Assembly: GCA_041741455.1 (NCBI GenBank) | Contig: JBGSJZ010000110.1 | Span: 1 to 64,000 of the forward strand | Reading direction: 5' to 3' | Length of the DNA: 64,000 nt | Origin: CALESS01 sp041741455 | GTDB lineage: Bacteria; Chloroflexota; Anaerolineae; Anaerolineales; Anaerolineaceae | Translations under genes and position numbers: made by a program | Shown here: piece by piece, positions 32,460 to 38,329 of the stretch | How the letters are laid out: every line of letters starts with the position of its first letter | Position numbering within the stretch: the first letter of the stretch is position 1 | The notes under the pieces: generated by a model | The model's database searches: none | Told to the model about the DNA's origin: nothing | The model's input: only the letters and a program-made list of their open reading frames with translations

Positions 32460-33911
32460 ATGAGCACTGGCGCAATGATTTTGGCAATTCTCCCTGAAAT
32501 TGGCCTGCTGGTGCTGGCGATTGTGGTGCTGGCCCTGGATGCCTTGCTGCACAAGTCCAAGCGACCCTACCTGGGCTGGCTGACGGCCGGCGGGTTGGTG
32601 CTGGTGGGGGTGCTGGCGGTTATCTTCTCCCGGCCGGCTGCTGAGCCGCAATTGATCTGGGGTGGTATGTTGCGATTGGATGCGGCAGCTTTTGCCTTCC
32701 GTCTGATTTTCCTGTCCGGGGCCGCTCTGACCGCCTTGTTCGCCGCCGATTCCCCGGTGCTGGCCAAGCGCGGCGAGTTTTACGCACTGCTGCTCTTCAG
32801 CACGTTGGGCATGAGCCTGATGTCAGCGGCCTATGACTTGATGATGATCTACCTGGCCATCGAAACCACCTCCATCCCATTGTACGTTTTGGCGGGGTTT
32901 CTACGGGATGACCAGAAGTCGCCGGAAGCCGGCATCAAATACTTGCTTTTTGGCGCGATGACCTCGGCTGTGATGCTGTTCGGTTTCAGTCTGCTGTACG
33001 GTTTTACTGGCGAAACCCGGCTGGACTTGCTGGTAATGGCAGCCAAAAATGGATCCCCGGTGCTGGACAGTCTTCCGACCTTTGTTTTCCTCTTTCCGGT
33101 GATGCTGGTCCTGGTCGGGCTGGGCTTCAAGATTTCGGCCGTGCCGTTCCACTTCTGGGCGCCGGATGTGTATGAAGGCGCACCAACCCCGGTAGCTGGT
33201 TTCCTCTCCACCGCCTCCAAAGCGGCTGGTTTCGCCGTCCTGCTGCGCTTGCTGGTGGTGGTTTTCCCAGATTGGACAGTGTTGATCGCCATTCTGGCTT
33301 CAGCCAGCATGATTCTCGGCAATCTGCTGGCGCTGGCGCAGAAGAACTTCAAACGCCTGCTGGCCTATTCTTCCATCGCCCAGGCGGGCTATATGCTGAT
33401 CGGCCTGGCGGCGGGCAATGAGTTGGGTGCCAGCGGGGTGGTCTATTACCTGGCAGCTTACATGGTAACCAACCTGGCAGCCTTCGGGATTGCCGCCCTG
33501 GTTGGTAAGGTCAGCGGATCGGACGAGATCGGCTCCTATGCCGGCCTGAGCCGGCGCTCCCCCGGCCTGGCGCTGGCTTTGCTGGCGGCGCTGCTCTCGC
33601 TGGGCGGGGTGCCGCCGTTTGCCGGGTTCTTCGGGAAGCTGCTGGTGTTTGGCTCGGCCATCAAGGCTGGCATGCTGTGGCTGGCCATCCTGGGCGTGTT
33701 GAATTCGGTGGTGGGTTTATACTACTACTTGAATGTGCTCAAGGTGGTTTACCTGAGCCGCCCGGAAGCGGAGAGCAAGCCTCTGAAGCTCTCCCCGGTC
33801 TGGACCACTGCCCTGGTGGTTGCGGTGCTCGGGGTGATGGTGCTGGGTTTCCTCTATGCACCCTGGTACGGCCTGGCCGAAGGCGCAGCCCGCGCTTTGT
33901 GGATTTATTGA
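32460..33911 (+). CDS. nuoN: NADH-quinone oxidoreductase subunit N
   Basis: The product is 483 residues, an antiporter-like subunit with about 14 helices. It has the IYLAIETTSIPLYVLAG helix with the glutamate, GFKISAVPFHFWAPDVYEGAPTPV with the pump lysine, and RLLAYSSIAQAGYMLIG. It ends the nuo operon. Its last codons contain the -35 box of the ATPase promoter that follows. Confidence 0.94.
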   Translation: MSTGAMILAILPEIGLLVLAIVVLALDALLHKSKRPYLGWLTAGGLVLVGVLAVIFSRPAAEPQLIWGGMLRLDAAAFAFRLIFLSGAALTALFAADSPVLAKRGEFYALLLFSTLGMSLMSAAYDLMMIYLAIETTSIPLYVLAGFLRDDQKSPEAGIKYLLFGAMTSAVMLFGFSLLYGFTGETRLDLLVMAAKNGSPVLDSLPTFVFLFPVMLVLVGLGFKISAVPFHFWAPDVYEGAPTPVAGFLSTASKAAGFAVLLRLLVVVFPDWTVLIAILASASMILGNLLALAQKNFKRLLAYSSIAQAGYMLIGLAAGNELGASGVVYYLAAYMVTNLAAFGIAALVGKVSGSDEIGSYAGLSRRSPGLALALLAALLSLGGVPPFAGFFGKLLVFGSAIKAGMLWLAILGVLNSVVGLYYYLNVLKVVYLSRPEAESKPLKLSPVWTTALVVAVLGVMVLGFLYAPWYGLAEGAARALWIY

Positions 33912-33937
33912 CGTTCAAATTTTGGTTATGATATAAT
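33908..33937 (+). promoter_or_regulatory. Promoter of the F0 ATPase operon
   Basis: TTGACG (33908-33913, 5 of 6) and a perfect TATAAT (33932-33937) are separated by 18 bases and straddle the nuoN stop codon. The expected start is near 33944, only about three bases before ATG 33947, and no ribosome binding site lies between. The first message would be effectively leaderless. Confidence 0.75.
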
Positions 33938-33946
33938 CGCTCCACA

Positions 33947-34249
33947 ATGACCGAAAAAACGCCCTCCAACCAAACCAATAAGCCTTCATGGCTGAACATG
34001 ACGATTGTGGCGCTGGTTGGCCAGGTGGGGTGTTTGACTCTGGTGATTGTATTGGGATCCGTTTTTGCGGGGCTATGGCTGGACAGCCGTTTCGATACCA
34101 GCCCGTGGTTTACGATCGGACTGGTGCTTGCCAGCATCCCGATTTCACTGGTGGTGATGTTGTTTGTGGCGCGTTTGGCCGTGAAAAAGATCAAAACCTC
34201 TCCCGCTCCAAAACAGGGAACAGAGGAGGATGGCTTTGGAAAAAACTAG
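33947..34249 (+). CDS. AtpI/AtpZ-type F0F1 ATPase assembly protein
   Basis: The product is 100 residues with two membrane helices (about residues 20-42 and 54-75) and a charged tail. Its position as the first gene of an atp operon before subunit a, the two-helix hairpin and the GxxxGxxxD-like GSVFAGLWLDSRFDTSPWFTIG stretch match the AtpZ (DUF2892-like/AtpI-related) group, which assists c-ring assembly or Mg uptake. It has no ribosome binding site and starts about 9 bases after a TATAAT box. It overlaps atpB by 20 bases. Confidence 0.75.
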   Translation: MTEKTPSNQTNKPSWLNMTIVALVGQVGCLTLVIVLGSVFAGLWLDSRFDTSPWFTIGLVLASIPISLVVMLFVARLAVKKIKTSPAPKQGTEEDGFGKN

Positions 34250-35210
34250 TAAATGGCGCTGGGGCGTCAACCGTTGGTGGATCCTTGGATTCACCATTCT
34301 TGGTATTGTGGCGGTTAATCTGTTTGCGCCGGTGCAACCGCACATTCAGGTGGCAGCCGAAAAACTGGTGGAAGAGCCAATTTTGCAACTGGGTCCGCTG
34401 GGTGACTTGTACCTGACCAACACACTGACGGCCATGGTCTTGATGGACATCATCATCATCGCCATTGCACTGATGGTGCGTTCCGCCACCCGCAAGGGCA
34501 GCCTGGTTCCAGGCGGGATGGCCGGGGCAATGGAGGCGATCATTGAGGTGGTCTATAACCTGACCGAATCCAGCGCCGGTAGGTGGGCCAAGAAGATCTT
34601 CCCCTGGTTTATGACCATTCTGCTGGTGGTGCTGGTAGCTAACCTGGTCAAGCTGATCCCGGGTTTTGAGACAATTGGCCTGATCCACCATGCCACCAAG
34701 GACGGTCATGCGGTCCAGCAGCTTTCAGCCGGTGTGGCAACGGTCATCCCGGAAAAAGGTGAATATATGTTGACCCCCTTCCTGCGTGGTCTCTCCACAG
34801 ATTTGAACTTCACGGCCGCCCTGGCCTTGATTGCGGTGGTGATGACCCAGGTGATTGGTGTGCAGGCCCAGGGGATGCGCTACTTTAGCAAGTTCTTCAA
34901 TACGACCACCATCTTCAAGAAGCCATTTTTCGGCTTCATGGATTTCATTGTCGGCTTGCTGGAAACCATTTCAGAATTCGCAAAAGTCATCTCTTTTACC
35001 TTCCGGTTGTTTGGGAATATGTTTGCCGGAATGGTGCTGGTGGCGTTGATCGGTGTGATGATCCCGGTCTTCGTGCCATCCCTGGTTTTCATGTTTGAAT
35101 TCTTCATCGGCCTGATCCAGGCATTTGTCTTTGGCATGCTGACTATGGTCTTCATGGCGCAGGCTACCCGGGGTCATGGCGACCATGAAGAACACGCAGA
35201 ACACGAATAA
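34230..35210 (+). CDS. atpB: ATP synthase F0 subunit a
   Basis: The product is 326 residues, with a long N-terminal region of about 65 residues including the first membrane helix. The essential arginine is Arg259 in SFTFRLFGNMFAGMVL; the preceding helix has DFIVGLLETISEFAKVIS. Subunit a forms the proton half-channels against the c-ring. The AGAGGAGG site (34222-34229) directly touches ATG 34230, so TTG 34236, six bases further, may be the real start (two residues shorter). Confidence 0.93.
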   Translation: MALEKTSKWRWGVNRWWILGFTILGIVAVNLFAPVQPHIQVAAEKLVEEPILQLGPLGDLYLTNTLTAMVLMDIIIIAIALMVRSATRKGSLVPGGMAGAMEAIIEVVYNLTESSAGRWAKKIFPWFMTILLVVLVANLVKLIPGFETIGLIHHATKDGHAVQQLSAGVATVIPEKGEYMLTPFLRGLSTDLNFTAALALIAVVMTQVIGVQAQGMRYFSKFFNTTTIFKKPFFGFMDFIVGLLETISEFAKVISFTFRLFGNMFAGMVLVALIGVMIPVFVPSLVFMFEFFIGLIQAFVFGMLTMVFMAQATRGHGDHEEHAEHE

Positions 35211-35243
35211 AATCGGACTCAGATCTTCAGGAGGAGAAAAACA

Positions 35244-35480
35244 ATGGAAGGTAATGTAGTTGAAGCAGCAAAGATGATCGGCGCAGGTCTTTCGATGATT
35301 GGTGCGGCCGGTGCGGGTGTGGGGATTGGCTTGAGCGTGCAGGGTGCTCTGGAGGGCATGGCCCGTAATCCAGATTCCTACGGTAACCTGTTAACCAACA
35401 TGATTCTGGGCATTGCCTTCTCGGAAGCCATCGCCATTTACTGCCTGGTGGTCGCGTTCCTCATGCTGTTTGTGCTGTAA
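35244..35480 (+). CDS. atpE: ATP synthase F0 subunit c
   Basis: The product is 78 residues, a two-helix proteolipid with the GAAGAGVGIGLSVQGALEGMARNP loop region and the ion-binding carboxylate Glu61 (GIAFSEAIAIYCLVV). The Na-binding pattern of sodium ATPases (Gln in helix 1 and Ser after the Glu) is absent: the positions are Ile and Ala. It is therefore predicted to carry protons. A CAGGAGGAG site precedes ATG 35244. Confidence 0.95.
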   Translation: MEGNVVEAAKMIGAGLSMIGAAGAGVGIGLSVQGALEGMARNPDSYGNLLTNMILGIAFSEAIAIYCLVVAFLMLFVL

Positions 35481-35502
35481 TCCAGCGGATTAGGAGCTCA
35501 CC

Positions 35503-36240
35503 TTGGAAAATCTGGGTTTAAACCTTGGCTTTTTGCTAATGCAGATTGCTAACTTTGCAATCATCTTTATTGTGTTGCGCGCCTGGGTCTACCAGCCTTT
35601 GATGAAGATGCTGGAAAAGCGCCGCCAGGTGGCTGCCCAGGGCCTGGAAGACGCCCGGCTGGCCGCTGAAGCCCGTGCCAACGCGGAAGTGGATGCTAAC
35701 AAGATCATTAAAGAAGCGCAGATGCGCGCCGGTGATATCGTGCGTGAGGCGACCGAACGCGCCGAAGTGGCTGGACGCGATGTGCGCGCCGCCGCAGACG
35801 CAGAAGTTGTCAAAGCCCGCACAACTGCCCTGGCCGAGTTGGATGTGGAACGCAATCGCATCCTGGCCGATGTTCGCCACCAGGTGGTGACCCTGGCCAT
35901 GGCTGCCGCTCAGAAGTTGATTGGCGAATCATTGACGGAAGAGCGCCAACGCAGCCTGTTGAAGGAGTTCTTCTCCGGTACCAAGGGCGGTAAAGTGCTG
36001 GTGCTGGAAGGCGCTGAACTGAGCGGCGAGGCCGCCGAAGTCACCAGCGCCCTGCCACTGACGGATGATGAGAAGTTGGTGGTGGAAAAGAACCTTCAGC
36101 AAATGCTGGGTGCGGCTGCCCCGGTTAATTACAAAGTGGATCCTGCCATCCTGGGCGGTGTCACCATCCGGGTGGGCGACCGTGTGCTGGATGGATCGGT
36201 TGCCGGGCAACTGCAAGGATTGCGCACTTCATTGCAGTAA
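35503..36240 (+). CDS. atpF: ATP synthase fused subunit b/delta
   Basis: The product is 245 residues. Residues 1-30 are the membrane helix of subunit b (FLLMQIANFAIIFIVLRAWVYQPL), residues about 35-145 form the long alanine/arginine/glutamate-rich coiled coil, and residues about 155-245 match only the C-terminal domain of subunit delta (LPLTDDEKLVVEKNLQQML, DPAILGGVTIRVGDRVLDGSV). The stator and its F1-binding domain are thus on one chain, without the delta N-terminal domain. TTG 35503 was taken as start because TAGGAG (35491-35496) is seven bases upstream. A terminator follows, and no atpA, G, D or C gene is found. Confidence 0.9.
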   Translation: MENLGLNLGFLLMQIANFAIIFIVLRAWVYQPLMKMLEKRRQVAAQGLEDARLAAEARANAEVDANKIIKEAQMRAGDIVREATERAEVAGRDVRAAADAEVVKARTTALAELDVERNRILADVRHQVVTLAMAAAQKLIGESLTEERQRSLLKEFFSGTKGGKVLVLEGAELSGEAAEVTSALPLTDDEKLVVEKNLQQMLGAAAPVNYKVDPAILGGVTIRVGDRVLDGSVAGQLQGLRTSLQ

Positions 36241-36259
36241 GTTATTCTTTGGAGCCAAG

Positions 36260-36299
36260 AGCCTGGCAAGCCACACGGCCCAGCCAGGCTTTTCGTTTT
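36260..36299 (+). terminator. Terminator of the F0 operon
   Basis: AGCCTGGC (36260-36267) pairs with GCCAGGCT (36283-36290) and is followed by a T-rich tail TTTCGTTTT. It lies 20 bases after atpF and confirms that the operon ends there. The tail runs into a TATAAT box for the next gene. Confidence 0.75.
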
Positions 36300-36304
36300 A
36301 TAAT
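36299..36304 (+). promoter_or_regulatory. -10 box before the MurE-family gene
   Basis: A perfect TATAAT lies 23 bases before ATG 36328, with a GGAGG site between them. No good -35 hexamer is seen because the upstream stretch is the F0 terminator hairpin. Confidence 0.5.
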
Positions 36305-36327
36305 GGTGTTAAGTTTCGGAGGTTGTG

Positions 36328-37896
36328 ATGACCGGGTTTCTACACCAGACGCTGGCTGAATTATTCTCAGATATCCCGCTGCGGCCGATAGCACCGCAGC
36401 GCTTGCCCGACACCCCGATCACCGGGATTGAGTTTGACTCGCGCCTGGTGAAACCCGGCTGCCTGTTCGTGGCTCTCTGCGGCGGCAGTACGGATGGCCA
36501 TCACTACATCCCGGCGGCCATCGAGCGCGGGGCAGTGGCCGTGGTCGGACAGCAAGCACTGGAAATCACCCGGGTGCCATACATCCAGGTGCCGGACAGC
36601 AAACTGGCGCTGGCTCATCTCTCGGCAGCCTTCTATGGCTTCCCTGCTCGCTACTTGACCGTGATTGGCGTGACCGGTACTGATGGGAAGACCACCACCT
36701 CCAACCTGATTTTCCAAATCCTGCTGGCGGCTGAATTACGGGCGGGGATCATTTCCACCGTCAACGCCGTAATCGGCAACGAAATCCTGGATACCGGTTT
36801 TCACGTCACCACGCCGGAAGCGCCGGATGTTCAGCGCTTCTTGAATCGCATGGCGACGAGTGGATTGACCCACGTGGTGTTGGAGTCCACCTCGCATGGG
36901 CTGGCGCAGCACCGGGTGACCGGCTGTGAATTTGATATCGGCGTGGTCACCAACATCACCCACGAGCATCTGGATTATCACGGCTCTTATGAGGGCTACC
37001 GGGCTGCCAAGGCGCGCTTGTTCACCGACCTGGCTTTGACCCGCCAGAAACCCCACGGCAATCCGCGCCTGGGGATTCTGAACCGGGATGACGCCTCTTA
37101 TGAGTTTTTGTGCTCGGTGACGCCAGTCAAGACCCTGGCCTATGGCTTATCTGCCGGGGCGGATGTCCGGGCAGAGGAGATCGAGTACCGGCCGGATGGC
37201 ATGAGTTTTATTGCGGTCGGCCCGGGTTTCCGGCAGCCGATCCAGTGCAACTTGCTGGGCGATTTCAACATCTCCAACTGCCTGGCAGCCATTGCGGCCA
37301 CAGTCATAGGGTTGGGGTTGGAGCCGGAAGCAGCAGCTCGTGGGATCCGGGCGTTACAAGGTGTGCCGGGACGGATGGAAACGATCCATTTGGGTCAAGA
37401 CTTTATAGCGATCGTGGATTTCGCCCACACTCCAAATGCCCTGCGGGTGGCTCTGCAGACAGTGCGTAAACTGACGGCCGGCCGGGTGATTGCGGTCTTT
37501 GGTTCTGCCGGCCTGCGTGACCGGGCCAAGCGGCGCTTGATGGCTGAAGTTTCCGTGGATCTGGCAGACTTCACCATACTGACTGCCGAAGATCCGCGCA
37601 CGGAATCGTTGGATCAGATCCTGGCGGAAATGGCGGATGCGGCGGCCAGGCGGGGCGGGGTGGAGGGTGAGACCTTCATCCGGGTACCCGATCGGGGCGA
37701 AGCCATTCGCCGGGCGGTGCAATTGGCTCAACCGGGCGACCTGCTGGTGACTTGCGGCAAGGGTCATGAGCAGTCCATGTGTTTTGGCACCACTGAATAT
37801 GCCTGGGATGATCGGACAGCGCTCAAAGCTGCCCTGGCCGAGCGCCTGGGGATCAGCGGGCCTGAGATGCCGAAGCTGCCGACGAGTGATTTTTAA
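36328..37896 (+). CDS. murE: MurE-family UDP-MurNAc-tripeptide ligase
   Basis: The product is 522 residues and adds the third amino acid to the peptidoglycan stem peptide. It has the N-terminal UDP-binding domain (GIEFDSRLVKPGCLFVAL), the ATP P-loop GTDGKTTT at residues 117-124, the TTPEAPD and ESTSHGL motifs, THEHLDYHGSYEGYRAAKARLF with the carbamylated lysine region, and the DFAHTPNAL segment. The site that recognises the amino acid normally reads DNPR (diaminopimelate) or DNPA (lysine); here it is EDPRTE, so specificity is uncertain. GTG 36325 is a less likely start. It stands alone, with no other mur gene next to it. Confidence 0.85.
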   Translation: MTGFLHQTLAELFSDIPLRPIAPQRLPDTPITGIEFDSRLVKPGCLFVALCGGSTDGHHYIPAAIERGAVAVVGQQALEITRVPYIQVPDSKLALAHLSAAFYGFPARYLTVIGVTGTDGKTTTSNLIFQILLAAELRAGIISTVNAVIGNEILDTGFHVTTPEAPDVQRFLNRMATSGLTHVVLESTSHGLAQHRVTGCEFDIGVVTNITHEHLDYHGSYEGYRAAKARLFTDLALTRQKPHGNPRLGILNRDDASYEFLCSVTPVKTLAYGLSAGADVRAEEIEYRPDGMSFIAVGPGFRQPIQCNLLGDFNISNCLAAIAATVIGLGLEPEAAARGIRALQGVPGRMETIHLGQDFIAIVDFAHTPNALRVALQTVRKLTAGRVIAVFGSAGLRDRAKRRLMAEVSVDLADFTILTAEDPRTESLDQILAEMADAAARRGGVEGETFIRVPDRGEAIRRAVQLAQPGDLLVTCGKGHEQSMCFGTTEYAWDDRTALKAALAERLGISGPEMPKLPTSDF

Positions 37897-37982
37897 CAAG
37901 GCTTGAAACCGATCCAATGGATTTTTATGGGTGTGGTCGGTTCCAGGCTCGCCTTGAATACCAAGATTTCAGAAATCTTTTC
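37897..37982 (+). terminator. Hairpins after murE
   Basis: CAAGGC (37897-37902) pairs with GCCTTG (37951-37956), and AACCGA (37907-37912) with TCGGTT (37937-37942), forming one long interrupted stem directly after the stop codon. A second small hairpin, AAGATTTC/GAAATCTT (37963-37970/37972-37979), is followed by a short T-run. Together they probably end the murE transcript. Confidence 0.5.
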
Positions 37983-38005
37983 CCATGGATTCCGCAAAAT
38001 GACGC

Positions 38006-38033
38006 TTGACATTTATAAATATTTCAGTAAAAT
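38006..38033 (+). promoter_or_regulatory. Promoter of small-RNA-like unit 1
   Basis: TTGACA (38006-38011) and TAAAAT (38028-38033) are separated by 16 bases. The same two boxes with the same spacing recur 168 bases later in front of unit 2, although the spacer sequence differs. Confidence 0.75.
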
Positions 38034-38039
38034 AATATT

Positions 38040-38086
38040 AACTCCTCTTAGGGATGCCCCCCTCATCCTTACGGGGAGTCTTTTTC
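38040..38086 (+). ncRNA. Small-RNA-like unit 1 with C6 loop
   Basis: From the predicted start (about 38040) to the T-run (38081-38085) the unit is about 46 bases. It has ACTCC (38041-38045) pairing with GGAGT (38075-38079), an inner GGATG/CATCC pair around six consecutive Cs (38057-38062), and a GGGG that can pair with those Cs instead. It has its own promoter and ends like an intrinsic terminator. It is related to unit 2 over its whole length. The C-rich and ACTCCTCTT stretches are complementary to ribosome binding sites (AGGAG/AAGAGG), so a base-pairing regulator is a reasonable guess. No known RNA family was recognised. Confidence 0.6.
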
Positions 38087-38173
38087 TAACCGTTCTTCCA
38101 TTTCTCTGAACCCACTCCGAAATTGAATACCTCTGTCATCTGCAAGATAATCTTTGATTCGCCAGATTGGTCC

Positions 38174-38201
38174 TTGACATTTTCGAAAAATTCAGTAAAA
38201 T
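38174..38201 (+). promoter_or_regulatory. Promoter of small-RNA-like unit 2
   Basis: TTGACA (38174-38179) and TAAAAT (38196-38201) with a 16-base spacer, matching the promoter of unit 1. The TTCAG just before the -10 box is also conserved between the two. Confidence 0.75.
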
Positions 38202-38204
38202 ATT

Positions 38205-38256
38205 AGTAACTCCTCTTGAGGATGCCCCCCTCATCCTTTTGGGGAGTTACTTTTTA
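38205..38256 (+). ncRNA. Small-RNA-like unit 2 with C6 loop
   Basis: This unit has the same plan as unit 1. AGTAACTCC (38205-38213) pairs perfectly with GGAGTTACT (38243-38251) and a T-run (38251-38255) follows. The interior GAGGATG-CCCCCC-TCATCC is almost identical to that of unit 1. Compared with unit 1, the outer stem is longer and has changed on both arms, and the differences avoid third codon positions, which argues for RNA rather than peptide conservation. The predicted transcript is about 48-50 bases. Confidence 0.62.
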
Positions 38257-38280
38257 AGTAATTCCCTGCCCACGAATGAA

Positions 38281-38311
38281 TCAAAACAGCCTCCGGTTTC
38301 CGGAGGCTGTT
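38281..38311 (-). terminator. Terminator of pnp
   Basis: AACAGCCTCCGG (38285-38296) and CCGGAGGCTGTT (38300-38311) form a perfect 12-bp stem with a 3-base loop, followed on the minus strand by TTTTGATT. It is 18 bases beyond the pnp stop codon. Confidence 0.85.
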
Positions 38312-38329
38312 GGGTTGAAAAAGTTTGGC

